The position numbers and the translations under genes were made by a program. The notes under the pieces were generated by a model that saw nothing but the letters and a program-made list of their open reading frames with translations, was not told the origin of the DNA and made no database searches. A stretch of 64,000 nucleotides of DNA, taken from contig VJWN01000002.1 in assembly GCA_007644065.1 (NCBI GenBank), positions 72,135-136,134 on the forward strand. Reading direction: 5' to 3'. The DNA is from Margaritispora aquatica. Taxonomy: Eukaryota > Ascomycota > Leotiomycetes > Helotiales > Discinellaceae. Shown here piece by piece: positions 50,335-62,257 of the stretch (its first letter is position 1; the number at the start of each line of letters is the position of its first letter).

Positions 50335-52092
50335 TCACAATGAAAATACCAAGTCTCGTTGCTTCCATCCTTTCAGTCTTGCACTAACCGAAAGGACTGA
50401 GGAAGCAGAGGAACTGAAGCGAGCCCCTTTATCTGATGTTATGGGCTGCTGCAAAACAGTGACCCATCTTGCCTGTGAAATCTGGCTTTGAGACGATTCT
50501 ATCTCAATAGCTACAAACAAAGGATCACCGATAATTATACACACTGGGGTGCCGATTCGGCAGCCTTTGCTGCCTGTTACATAGTACTTGATTTCTGGCT
50601 TTCCAATCGGGCTCCATTCCAGAAACTCGGTTGACTTCAACACCGCATTGACATGATGCTGGATTGTCCATGCCGAAGATGCTACCAACTCTGTATCCGC
50701 AAGCGCAACATCAGATCCAGAACCTTGATATGTATTAAATGGATCTGGAGACTCGATACCTAGTAGTGTCATGAGCACAGCTGAACCGCCGTTCTTCTCT
50801 GGTATGTTCAAAGCTTTGCATAGTCTCCCTAGGACTGGTTGGAGAATTATTGTCTCGACAGAATCTCGACAGATTGTCATCAGCAAAGTTGGAATGACCG
50901 CAAAGTGAGGTGGAAACTCTTGCGTTGTAGAGTGTTCCTTAGCAAAAGAGATCGCTTCGTTGAGGAGTGTCTGCGCATGATGCGCTTGTGTAATATGACC
51001 AACATGCCTTGTGCTGAACATGATTTGAGAGGTAGATGACCCTTTTGTGTTTGCGTAGAATGACCCAAGCCCTTGCTCCAACACGCGCTCCACGTAAGGA
51101 AGGAAGTGACCATCGAGTTGAATTTTGTCGTCAATACTTGCTGGAATGGCAGAGAGCCACGAGAGTCTTCCCGCTTTCGTCAGGGCCACAATGATAGCTT
51201 CCAGGGCCTGCTGCTCACTGTGTGAGCTGTCATACTTCAAGTCCTTTAATCTCAAGATGCCGCATAGAGCATAGTACTTGTCGCATGGCAAAGTTGACTC
51301 CAGAGTAGAAGCAAGTTGCAGAACATTGGATGGACAGATCTTGTATGCAAAATAATAGGTTCGCAGTCTGAAGAGTGTTCGACACCAGCTTGCGAATTCG
51401 CCCAGCCAGGCATACTCAGGATACCGTTGAAACAGTAGATGTGCAATTGTTGAAGCGTCACCAAGTTTGAGCTCAACATGATCTTCGCCGCTCAAGATGT
51501 ACTCCTTGCTCAACAAGATTTCCTGGAAAATCCAAGCTCGTTTCCTCCAATCCCCATTGCTAATTGCCTTCAGTGTCTCGATACATCGCCTTTCAAGCTC
51601 AGGACTAAGCGAAGTGAGTGTTGTACATATCTGAGTGAGATGACAAGCGTGATCATCATCGTCAATATCGCAAGCCAGACTCTCCTCTGCTTCCTTCAGA
51701 TATACGAGATTTATCCCTCGTAGCAACAACACTGTGCACCTCGCTTCCGAATAAATCTCGTCCATACGGGGCACCCAATACTTCTTGTCGCCTTCTGATT
51801 TCTGATTAATGCATTTGCAATCCAACCAACAGCGGGAAGAATTCCCAGACTCAATCTTCATGAACTGACTTGCTCCTGGGCCGACAATTCTGAGCAGTCT
51901 TTCTCGTAACATAGGCCAATGACGCAGATGATGGCCAGCTGCGGGATCATCTGTCCAGTCTCCCCAGACGTAGGAAATTGCGACATGTTGAGCTCGTCCG
52001 ATTTTGTGGTAGAACAGTTCACTTGAGGGGTCGATCACCGCGAACCCAGATCTCTTCTGGAGAGTGAGACTTGATGGTAATTCGGTACTCAT
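50335..52092 (-). CDS. HET-domain (heterokaryon incompatibility) protein
   Basis: A single exon encodes 585 aa from ATG 52092. The HET domain is marked by VAISYVWGDW (about residues 38-46), WLDCKCINQ (about 90-100), a MDEIYSEARCTVLLL stretch and WRKRAWIFQEILLS (about 185-195). HET proteins act in fungal non-self recognition, where incompatible allele pairs trigger regulated cell death. This is the large fungal HET superfamily; no specific het locus can be assigned. The C-terminal 350 residues are less conserved, with a run of helices and a beta-rich end (KYYVTGSKGCRIGTPVCIII). It is intronless, unlike its neighbours. Such genes vary strongly between strains. Confidence 0.88.
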   Translation of the reverse strand: MSTELPSSLTLQKRSGFAVIDPSSELFYHKIGRAQHVAISYVWGDWTDDPAAGHHLRHWPMLRERLLRIVGPGASQFMKIESGNSSRCWLDCKCINQKSEGDKKYWVPRMDEIYSEARCTVLLLRGINLVYLKEAEESLACDIDDDDHACHLTQICTTLTSLSPELERRCIETLKAISNGDWRKRAWIFQEILLSKEYILSGEDHVELKLGDASTIAHLLFQRYPEYAWLGEFASWCRTLFRLRTYYFAYKICPSNVLQLASTLESTLPCDKYYALCGILRLKDLKYDSSHSEQQALEAIIVALTKAGRLSWLSAIPASIDDKIQLDGHFLPYVERVLEQGLGSFYANTKGSSTSQIMFSTRHVGHITQAHHAQTLLNEAISFAKEHSTTQEFPPHFAVIPTLLMTICRDSVETIILQPVLGRLCKALNIPEKNGGSAVLMTLLGIESPDPFNTYQGSGSDVALADTELVASSAWTIQHHVNAVLKSTEFLEWSPIGKPEIKYYVTGSKGCRIGTPVCIIIGDPLFVAIEIESSQSQISQARWVTVLQQPITSDKGARFSSSASSVLSVSARLKGWKQRDLVFSL

Positions 52093-53358
52093 AGTATTCA
52101 ATAATCACAACTCGCGACTATAGAGGTGTATGTCTGGTAAGTCCTCATCCTGGACCTAGCCAGTTATCAGGAAGTGGCGTAGGAGTCAGAACAGAGATTA
52201 TCGAAATTTCTTCTCAGATGCACTTCAGTCATTAGTACGAATGCGTTCTTCCAAACAATAATACTAACTTTGGCTGATCAGGTTTCTGCCTAGATAGAAA
52301 ATATCAGTAGGTCCTGCTTAACATTTGGCTTTCCGAGTGGGATGAAGGACGCGAGCGAGATGAGGAAAATCTGTTGATCATGTGATATGGTATCGCACTC
52401 GAAGGGATGGAAATGTTTTCCGGACTTCTAAATTCTGTGATTAAATAAATATTCGCAATAAGTCACCATGTAGATCTTGCACTCTGTCGAAGCGTGAAAA
52501 GAGTCACTTGCCTGTTCTAGCATGATCACGTGTGGAAAAGTCTCGCATATGGGACGGATCGTCGTCAACCTTCTTCTCTTTGTCAACATGACTTGTCAGT
52601 TTCACATTTGGGAACTATCAAAACACGAATCTCATAATCCAGGAGCCTTCGGATCGAACCAAACGCTGCATCAAAGAATCGACCAAATCCAGACCAAGCC
52701 ATGGCCCCTCGCTATGGAGCAAATTCGTGACACAAAGGAAGTCTCCTTTTGCAGTTTGGTTGCACGACATGTACCAATGTCTTTCTGGGATAATCGTGAA
52801 GACCATAACCAGGAAATTGTGAGGCTGTTACTCCCTGGAATTTTGGATAAAGATGTTCGTACAAACGAAAAATGCGTTTACTTCCCCTCAAATGGTTACT
52901 TCAATGATTCAAAGTTGAATCGTTGCAGAGTTACTCAGTGTTACAAGTTCTGCGACTTTCTCTAGCAACACTGCAATCAGTCTTTGTTTACTTCGATATC
53001 GATATAGAGAGTCCAATGTTTCGTATTTCTTTGTCTCGTAGTGTTGGTCTCTCATCATGCCGTGCATACTTTATCACGAAGGTTCCTTTAGAAATCTTAC
53101 TTCGTATTTTCTCAAGCACTCGTAAATTCAATCGAAATTAGAATATTTTTCTTTGGAGTGTACAAGGTCCTCTCTCTTGTCATCGAAGGCGTGGTCTTAC
53201 TCGGGGCTTGAGCTCTCTATTGTCTTCATGAAAGAATCCCTAAGCCGCATCAAGCGAGCAAGATCGGAATCAGACAAAGGATTTGACTCAAGTGCACCTT
53301 TGGATCACATCAGCTCAAATCCGGTTTCTTTCGGAATATCGTCACTACTTGTGCAACC
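52093..53358. other. Intergenic region upstream of HET and BTB-like genes
   Basis: Divergent promoter region of about 1.3 kb. It includes the weak ORF at 52522-52965, listed separately. At 53229-53360 a frame starting MKESLSRIKRARSESDK ends just at the BTB-like start codon; it could be a missed 5' exon of that gene. Confidence 0.35.
52522..52965 (+). CDS. Unrecognised ORF, 147 aa
   Basis: An ATG-started frame of 147 codons with mixed composition (FGSNQTLHQRIDQIQTKPW, VSFCSLVARHVPMSFWD). It has no membrane segment beyond one weak hydrophobic stretch near residues 13-25. No family recognised. It may be a chance ORF or a relic. Confidence 0.2.
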   Translation: MITCGKVSHMGRIVVNLLLFVNMTCQFHIWELSKHESHNPGAFGSNQTLHQRIDQIQTKPWPLAMEQIRDTKEVSFCSLVARHVPMSFWDNREDHNQEIVRLLLPGILDKDVRTNEKCVYFPSNGYFNDSKLNRCRVTQCYKFCDFL

Positions 53359-54787
53359 ATGATTCGACACCATTGTGCTTTGCAACCACTTAAAACTCGA
53401 CCCGACACTCCTCCCAGCCCAAGACGCAGGAACTCTACCCAAGGGATTGGGTCATCGCCCAGATCTACATTGCCGCTACCAAGTCCAACAATAGTCGCGG
53501 CGCGTGCATATTATCTCGAGCAAGGCACACCAATCAGACCCAAGACCGACGTGCTTGAGAGGCGTGGAAGCTTAATTGAAGGACACAGGTTACCAAGGCG
53601 ACATTCAAGTACGCCAGCGCAACTGGAGAGCTTCAGTTTTGGTGAAGCAAAGAGCGAGCTTCAGCCCGTCCCAGAAATAGACGAGGAGTCGCCCAAAATC
53701 AAGATCGAAACGGAAGCAAGCCAGGATATTGTGACGTTAGGAGCAGAACAAGAAATTGAGGTGGCGACGGAGGCACCGCCAAAGATTTCGGAGGTGTTAT
53801 GGAGTGCTCCGCAAGAGATTCATCGTCAAGTGCCCTTCGAATATACCCATGAGCACCTGAGAGACTGGGGATTTGCGTTCCTTTACAAGCCAGCAACAGC
53901 AGACGCATTTGTGAATGCCGTGAGCTTGAAGAGACCTAGTCTATCCCTAGCTCAAGACGACGACTATCAAGTGAAGTTTTCTTACCTGGTCACGATACGA
54001 GCAAGAGTTCTCCCCCAAGCCAAGGACAGGAGGCCGTTCATTATCCAGCGTCAATTTGACACCGATGAGTTGCGAGCTAGCATTCCCATTGTCCAATCCA
54101 AAGCACAGAACGTTGGAGAAATCCATAGCATTAGCCCGCGAACACTTAGACGATCAAGTAGAGCTCGTCGATCTTCCGCACAGCCGCTGCTCAATGTGCC
54201 CTTCTCTAAACAACGGCGCGGAAGCAACTCGGAAGCGCATCACCCTGGAGGGAGATCCGCCTCGTCCCTCGGGGAAGCAGGAATACCCATCCGTGAGTTA
54301 AATTCAACGTCCCTCGTGCACATGCAGAGACTTACTCCTAATTTGCTTTGATTTCTCTTAACCAAACGCAGTATGCTAACTTGAGGACAGATGTGGAATA
54401 TGCACTTCACTTCTTACCCGTTTTAGCGGCCCTCATGCTATCTGGACATGTTAGAAAAGGCGACAGCATCGACCTTCCACTGCCTCATCCAGAAGCCTGG
54501 CCTGAAGTGGTGGCATACATCTATACCGGATGTGGTTCCACAACTCCTGCGATGAAAACGAACATCATGTATCTTGCCGGACATGCCTAATGGCAAACTC
54601 TGCACCTCACTTGCTCACTCATACATCAAATCACTTTCTAGAACATTTCCATCGTCACAATGGCTCATACGATTTTGGGACGCATATACGCCATTTTCCG
54701 AAGATTGCTGCAAGCCGAACCGAATCGGGAATATCGCTACGGCGTTCGCCATTCATGCCTCGGAGACGTTTGCACTGCATTCCAATT
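53359..54787 (+). CDS. BTB/POZ-like protein with uncertain 3' end
   Basis: Exon 1 runs 53359-54292 and exon 2 begins at 54391 after a 98-nt intron (GTGAGT, GCTAAC branch, ACAG, phase 1), giving IPI|HVEYALHFLPVLAALM. The N-terminal 310 residues are Ser/Arg/Pro-rich, with a folded-looking part around EVLWSAPQEIHRQVPFEYTH. The C-terminal block LAALMLSGHVRKGDSI then DLPLPHPEAWPEVVAYIYTG is BTB/POZ-like, a fold used for dimerisation and partner binding. The frame closes at 54590 (YLAGHA stop), but another frame from 54574 to 54787 reads very protein-like (LIRFWDAYTPFSEDCCK, IATAFAIHASETFALHSN). An intron from about 54568 to 54650 would join them, or a one-base indel separates them. The start may also lie upstream. 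Confidence 0.55.
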
Positions 54788-54789
54788 GA

Positions 54790-57700
54790 CAAGCATGCAC
54801 ACCGGATGTCTTCGTGGCATGTTGGATTGAACTTTTATTTTTATTCATCTGTCCTTCCGTCTTATTGTTTCTTAATGTGCATATATCCTGGTGCATTTTG
54901 GGGGGCATTTTCGTTTCTCGCTAGTATTTGCTGCGGAGCCTACGGGAAGAAGGTCGGGGGTTCAGATTCTTCGCATCCATCGACGATGTAGAATGTCCGC
55001 TTTGGATTCTGTGCATGCGGCATTCGAACCTAGTGGAGGGTGGAGAAATTGCTTCGGTGGAGGGGTCCTATTATCAGGCCCATGTACATATACTTACAGG
55101 GTGATTGAAGATGAGTGTTGTTGTTGTCGCTGCAGTCAGGGAAGCAGGCAGCCAGGTCTGCAAGTACTGTATGCATTGCATCAAGCGTTAGGGGTTTGAT
55201 GGGATGGGTCTGGCAGGGGAGCTTGAAGGTATGGGTGTGTTGTGAAGATGTGTTTTGATGGCCTTATGAGGTAATGTCTGCATAGGTATGTTTACTGAAT
55301 ACTTAGTTAGCTACCCTGCACTGATACCTGGAAAATACTTTGACGTTAATCATCTTCGCTCACCTGACTTCAACGTTATTGTATTGAAGAAGACATTTGC
55401 CATTGAGGCTATGGTCACAAAGTTACTCAATTTGGACTTGACTTCAACTCAGAGCCCACAACCCCACATCGAGTTTCTTCCCCTTTGACTCCAAGACCCA
55501 CCACACAGACGGCACGGCAATATCACCAGATACAGCAAAGACACAGATTGGAGCTAAGGCTCGGTGACGACAGTCAGGGAAGTTCAATCAAGCTTCATCG
55601 ACATAAAGATAGCTTAATTGAGGAATGCCAGATCGATATCCACAGTCAATTCCCTGATCTGAGCTTCAAAATCTAGGTACCCCACCACATCTAGACCTCT
55701 GCGATCGAAGAATGCTGTATGTACACCTCTTGGCCGAAAATCCTCCAGTGACAGTGTGCTCCACTCGCTCAGCTCATCGAGCGGCTGGCTACCAGATCGA
55801 GACGATGCTTATCAGTCTCAGCAGTCTCAGTCACAGTCTCGTCAGCAGTGGAGGAATGTGGTGTGTGCAGCCAAGTTCAGCGACCGCTCAGCGCGGACAA
55901 GGTCAGGGGAGCTTGCCTTGCCTTGCCTTACCTTACCTTACCTTACCTTACATTGCCTTGTCATGCCAGTTTACAGGAGATCTCGATACTAACGATGATG
56001 TGCATAAGGGGTGGTCGGCCTGCATGTTGTGTATCATCAAGTGGGTGTGTGCATTTCGAGTTCGAGCTCAAGCTTGAGCTTGCGAATTGAGTGAATCTGA
56101 GTGGTAGGCTCATGAAGCCGAAGGAAGAGAAGGGGAAGCAGAAGAAAATGCACAGAACGGAGTCATGTAGCGTGGTTTGAATTTCCTCGTGGCTGTCTCT
56201 GACATTCTTCAGCTTCCACTTTCGTGGAGCTTATTGCAGCTGACAGTATTGCGAGATATGACAATGTCCGTCAACATCAGCAGCATTTTTTGACCATGTT
56301 CTAATTGTTTCCTTGACAATGAAAATAAAAAGAGGCTTCAAATGAGCACGTTTAAACTTTGGTGGCTGGTTCAGGTGAGTTGCAGTTTTCACTTCCCTGC
56401 GATCTGGAGGGGTTCGTATGTAAAGTCCAATAGGAGAAAGTGTAAGTGGGACGATTGTTTGAAGCGTGGAGTCGAGAATCATTCATAACTTCCTGAATTT
56501 GGTCGGAGGTCACGAGAAGCGAGAGTGGGCGAGACCTCGTCTGTACGTAAAAACTATTGCGGTCCAGGGTAGAGCATCGAAAGATATACGCATATTTTCT
56601 TTGTAGGCAATGGAGGTTTCCGCTACATCTCGGAGATACCGATACCTTGAGAGCTGCAATACCTCATTACAGTTGCAAATTCTATGTTTAGGTGTCTCCC
56701 CTACCATCGCGGCTTCAGCATCACTTCTAGCATGCCATTCGGTATCTCGCTTGTAAAAAGCCTTTTTTTTTTTCGCGAAGCGCAGGAACCGCCATTCCAT
56801 CACACTCCTGCTGGTGACAGACACGACATGAGATCACGGCATCAAAACCCGCATCGGCACGGTCACTAAGTCTCCAAATCGGCTTCTTTCACCGAATCTC
56901 TCATCTCTTCGGCGTCCGAATAGAGTGAATTAATATATCAAATCACGATACACAGGGTGTCATTGCTCACCGAGCGGGTTCATCATATCGGCACATATAT
57001 GGAGTCCTTCGAAGGCCTAGACACGTCGTACGACCACTGCATACCGGGCTTCCTTTTGGCTTGTTATTCTGTTTCGCGTTTGTACTCGATGTCTGTGCGG
57101 TGCAGCGTGGGTTGAGGCTGTAAAAAGAACATCAACGGTTGTACGTAACGTGGGGAGGAAGGCATCGTGAGATTCGGGGTAATACTGTGGGTGTGTTTGC
57201 ATGTGTGGAGGCGAACCTCGGAGCTACCCCGCAATTTGGGGATAATAGCTTCGTCTCAATATAGAACTTCAAATCTCGATTGTAGGACTGATATTGCCTC
57301 CAGACTATAACCGATTTGAATGAGATGAGACAATCAATAAGCTTCTCCGATATGGAAGGTGGTCATGCGATTCTGGTAAGTATTCTCCGTGTTCTCGGCA
57401 AATTTGGCAAGGAATGAAAGCTATGCTAATTTCTCTTAGTGTTGCAAGCGGAAACTGGGTAAAGCAACCATTTGAGGTCTTCGTAGGAGGGTATCCCTAG
57501 GAGCTAATTGTGGCCAAAACACTCACAAGCTAAAGGTCTTTGCTTGCTGTTGTGTTGAATTTGTTAACCGAAGCTTACTCGAAATAACTCGACACACAAC
57601 AAGGTGTATCAAGAATGATAAGCTCTTATCCCTCCAAACTCAATCTTCGAGCTTGAATAGACTCAGATCTCGCATCCTCTAGCTCGAATCGTAAAAGCTC

Positions 57701-60700
57701 CGTCTCAAAACTTCAGCCCACCATTTTACGACTAGAGGATCGAAAATAGCCTTAGTGCAAAATTCAACACAGAACATACGCCGTCTGCTCCACCAACGCT
57801 TATGTCGGGCGTTCCCTCAAGTCAGCAAAGGAATCTGCAGCGCTATAATAGCGCTCAAGTACGCTAATGAGGAAAAGGAAGTGGTTCTCTTAGCTTTATC
57901 TTCTGCACGTCCAGCCGTCCAGCTGCTGCGACTATTTGTGGGGCAGGTACCACACTCTCACTGACCTGGCGTGGAAGGTAAAAAGTGCACAGACGGAATG
58001 ACGACTCGTGCTAGGGCTAGTCTGTCACTCTCTAGCGGCTTGGTCTGGGGCTGTTTTTGGCCGAGATGATATTGAATACCCCTCCCTGGACGACATCCTT
58101 CGCTCGCTATTTTCAACTGCAAACATGGGATGTACAAGGTCTAAGTGTCTTTGAAACATAGGCACTTAGCGAGTGTTGATATCGATATCGATTTCTTGAC
58201 TCAAGATGTACCTGCGGAGTATGCAAAAGAGAATTAGACACTGAGGGGTACAGAACTTCAGAGAAAGACAGAGATAACCCCACCTATGCAGGTCCCCCTC
58301 CGATCGAGCTTCGTGCATAAATTCGCTTCTGCAGACCTTGAAGAAGAGGGTGTGAAGACCCTGACCATGTTATCGTTCATGTCCTTGACCTTGAAGGCGC
58401 GCTTCATTCGTCCTGGGTAACTTTGTAGTATTAGGTAAGTTTTGCAAGCGGCCAGCATCATTTTTGCTGGCCAGCCTCGTGATGCTTGGCTATTACGAGG
58501 TGTGTATTGTGAGTGAGACAATGGAAGTAAACTTGATTTTAGATACGAAGTCACTGAAGAGACTTTGAAGCTTGAACCAGAAAGAGAAAGCTCCATTCTT
58601 GTTATTGGGAAAGAAAATCTATCACACCCTCATCATACCGTATTGTGACTGGTTCTCGCCTCGCTTCACACCACTGTCTTAATTAAAAATCAAAATCAGT
58701 AAACCAATTCTTCATCAGATAAATTTCCTTTAGAGACCTTTCAACTGTCACATCTCACATCCACAAACCAGTCATCGACCTCGTGTCTGCTGTCTCGCCA
58801 TGATCCTCGTCTTATGCTGTATCAATTCAGCTCCTCGTGTCCTCTAGTCCAGTAACCCTAATAATGCTCACCAATGTTGGTTTCACACATCTCCACCAAT
58901 CACAAATCCATCGCAAAATGTCAAATTATATCTTACTTTCAAACTGCGGAAGAAGCCACCACAGTCGGCACTCTTTGCGAATTCTGGCGTGAGGAAGAAT
59001 TTTCTGTTGCCTTTAAAATCCGATAGCGAGAAAGCCGATATGATCAAATTGTGCGTCTTCGAACCGATACACCCGCTCCAAACATGGCTCCGATGTTGTG
59101 CAACCAACACAACATGCTCTGCCATGCGAGGTTGGTAGGGACGTATCAAACACCAACAACAAGAAACAAACAAGCTCAACATCCCGACGAATTCTCTGGC
59201 TTGGATAATAGCAGGTGCCAAATAGCCAATAACCGCGCGTTTCAAAGCCCTTCTAAAGTCACAAGCCACAACTGCCATGCTGAGACATTGAATAACCAAC
59301 GCCAGAACAGAGAATCACAGCTAATTGACCATCATTCCTAAAAACAAACAATGCTAATAAATGAGACGAGAAGGCAAACGAATCGAATGGACAAGTGACA
59401 AATACGAGCAAAGTAGCCTGATGTCCTCGGCCCACGCGAGGAGCTGTACCGAAACATGGCGAGATTCCAGAGGCATTCGGCCCGGCTAAATGCGACCTGT
59501 CCGGCATCGCTGGAATGGAGAATGTACCTCCGGCCACGAATGAATGGCCAACAACCGAGAAAGGAAGAAATGTCCTCCCATTGGCGAATCTTGCGAGACC
59601 GACAAGCCGATGTCCAGCTGGTCGGAGATGCTTTATCCAGCTGCCAGAGTGAAGCGAGGAAGATTGGGGAGTTGGTAAACAGTATCAGTACCACTAGTAA
59701 AACTACTAGGAAAGACAGGTATGTACTGTGTTCTTTTTTCTACTGAGAACAGAAGGTATTATTTTCCCGTCCCGGTGTGCATGGCATGTGTAAGTATCTT
59801 AGGCACATGCATGCGTCGGGACAGAGAGACAGACAGCGGCAGAGTAAGGTAAGGCAAGGCAAGTAAAAAAAACAAGCGAAGCAATGCAACGCACGTACTG
59901 TGTTGTATGTACGTATGGCAGGTACAGTACAGCTCAGCACATTGCAGTACTTCCGTACTGTACTGTACTGACGGAAATTTTCTTCTTCTCGATAGTGCTC
60001 GTCTCGTTGGCATTGCTGCTGCAGTCACTGTACATGTGTGTTGTTAGACGCCTCATAGAGCACGTTACCGGGATATAATGCCCTCCTCACGCAGCCAAGA
60101 GATGAGGAAGACGCAAAAGAAGAAAATAGTGCCCTCTTGTTCCTATCTTTTCATTCCAGTCAATGAGTGTCGTCACTGTATCTGTTGTCACTGCCATGCC
60201 AATATCTCCTAGAAGCAATTTAAACTCTGCATCACAACTCCGTCGCATCGTATCGCCCATCCCCATCTCCATCATCTTCCCTCTTCTTCAATCAACAAGC
60301 ATACCGGTTCCTTCCTCCACATCCCGAGGACAAAGAACACGACATGAACTACCTTATTGCCCAACCTATCACTCCCCTCTTGCTGTCCCCAAAGCCCCCC
60401 ACACGGCTTTTCCAAACCCCCCAATCCGACCCAGCCGGCACTGTCGACCTCACTTCCCCTTCCATCCCCATGCCATCTCTGAACTTCCATTCTTCCCTCA
60501 GCCCAGCCCAACCCCTCAAGCACATCAACCACAATAACCACCAACACCACCACCGGCGTAGCACAAAACGTGGTAACCACCTTTTTTGCTCTCCGAGACG
60601 AGAGTTCCACAACACCGACTCCACACCCGAATGGCCAGCGTAGTCTAGCGCACACAATCTGCCAACAACCACGATTCACTCACTCCCTTGCTCATTGTGC

Positions 60701-62257
60701 ACTTCTCGCGACCGGAACCGTGATGCTTTTTTTTATCCCGTCCGCTGCTGCTGCTGCTGCTTCTGCTTCTGCTTCTGCTTCTGCTTCTGCTTCTGCTTCT
60801 GCTTCTGCTTCTGCTGGTCGTGGTGCAAGGGTACATCGATCTGACCTCGCCGTTTACCCACCAGCAGCACACCCTCCACACAAGCCTATTTTCCCTCCAG
60901 CTCTCACACCACAACACACCATAGTCACACCACACCATCAGAACTCAGTGCCTTCTTTCCTTCTTCTTCCATCACCACACCCTCTCGAATTTTGAGTGCA
61001 GTATGCACAAGCACAACCTCATGCACACGCGTCCCTGCCTGCAGCGCAGCGCAGTGCATATGCAACGCAATGCAGCCAACAACATTAAACCATCTTCGCT
61101 TCGCGCGCGCACTTTAACAACTTTTCTCTTTATCAATTATCAATATCTAAAAGTGTAAAACTTCACACGGAATTGTCCTATGAGGGTTGAAAAGTAAGAT
61201 CTCGCGATGTTGTGCGTTTGAGGCGTTTGCTCTGGAATGCTAGGTAGGCCGAGGAATTGATATCTGCCTTTGGAAGAACTCTCAAGGTAACTTAAGTTTG
61301 AGCAATGAAGAATTGTCAATGTCTCTCCTTGTGAAAGCTCAAAATTGTGTAGTAAGAGAGCAAAAAGATACAAGCGAGATGATCTAGTAAGCGAGCGAGT
61401 GAGTGAAGCATGAAAATAAACACAGCCGAACAAACATGAATCGAATGTCAAGAAAACAGCACCTGAACAATGGTGATGAGTGATCTTCTTTTCTTTTCGC
61501 AGAATGATATTATCGAATCTTTCCTCTAACGATGCTTAGTCTCTATCCATGTTCCCCCCATCTAATGGACCAGACCCCACCCATCCCCATACCCTTTCCA
61601 TGACCGACCGACCGTTGTTGAATTAACCATGGTAAGCATAGCAGTTGCCAGCCAGCTCTCAAGTGTTCCCCAGCCCAAATTAAGTCCCACTCCCAGTCAA
61701 TGTCAGAGAAGAAAATAATGATGAATGAAGATGAAGAATAGGCTTTTTGGTTGTTTTCGGCTCTTCCCGCCCCGTCCGTCCGTCCACCCATCCTAGAATT
61801 TTGTTCGATTCTTTGCCCACCCAAGAAGTACATTTGGAAAAGAGAAGAGAGGATACTGCTGAGAGAGGAATCGGAATTTTGTTGGAAAGAAGTAACAGCC
61901 CAAGAATGAACTTCCTTATCCTAAGGAAGTTCTGAAGAATTTTAAGCTAGGCCCAAAGGTCAAGAGTAGTACTGTTTTACCTACTCTTAATCGCCAGGCA
62001 CAGGGAACAAAACAGAAGTATGCTGAACAATAACACAAGCTCCTGGAAATGCAGCAACCAATGTGAAGTGTGACCCCGTACAAAGCCGAGCAGGATAACT
62101 CGCCTCGAGAGGAGACTCCATATGCCATAAAAAATGCAGCATTCATGCGTACATGTGATGTAAACGCAAACCCAATCATGAATCGTAAAAGTCCTTACAC
62201 GCCAAAGAAACGAATCGAGTTGCTGCCGGGTAGAGCTGCCCATGAAATAATGCTGCA
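54790..62257. other. 7.5-kb gene desert before the glycosyltransferase gene
   Basis: Open frames are short, mostly without ATG, and show no domains. CCTTA/CCTTG pentamers lie at 55916-55962 and the hexamer repeat at 60742-60813. It presumably includes the 3' UTRs of the two flanking convergent genes, but most of it is unexplained. Confidence 0.45.
60742..60813. repeat. GCTGCT/GCTTCT hexamer tandem repeat
   Basis: About five GCT triplets pass into nine or more CTTCTG hexamers. In frame they would read as alternating Ala and Ser, but no gene supports this. It is a slippage repeat. Confidence 0.9.

Noticed and set aside
56510..56824. 104-codon minus-strand ORF
   Set aside because: No ATG with good context, no domain, and it lies in a desert with several similar chance frames.
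60272..60995. Several long ORFs on both strands near the GCTTCT repeat
   Set aside because: The frames stay open because of repeats and GC-rich low-complexity DNA; the translations are poly-Ala/Ser or Arg/Ser runs without family features.
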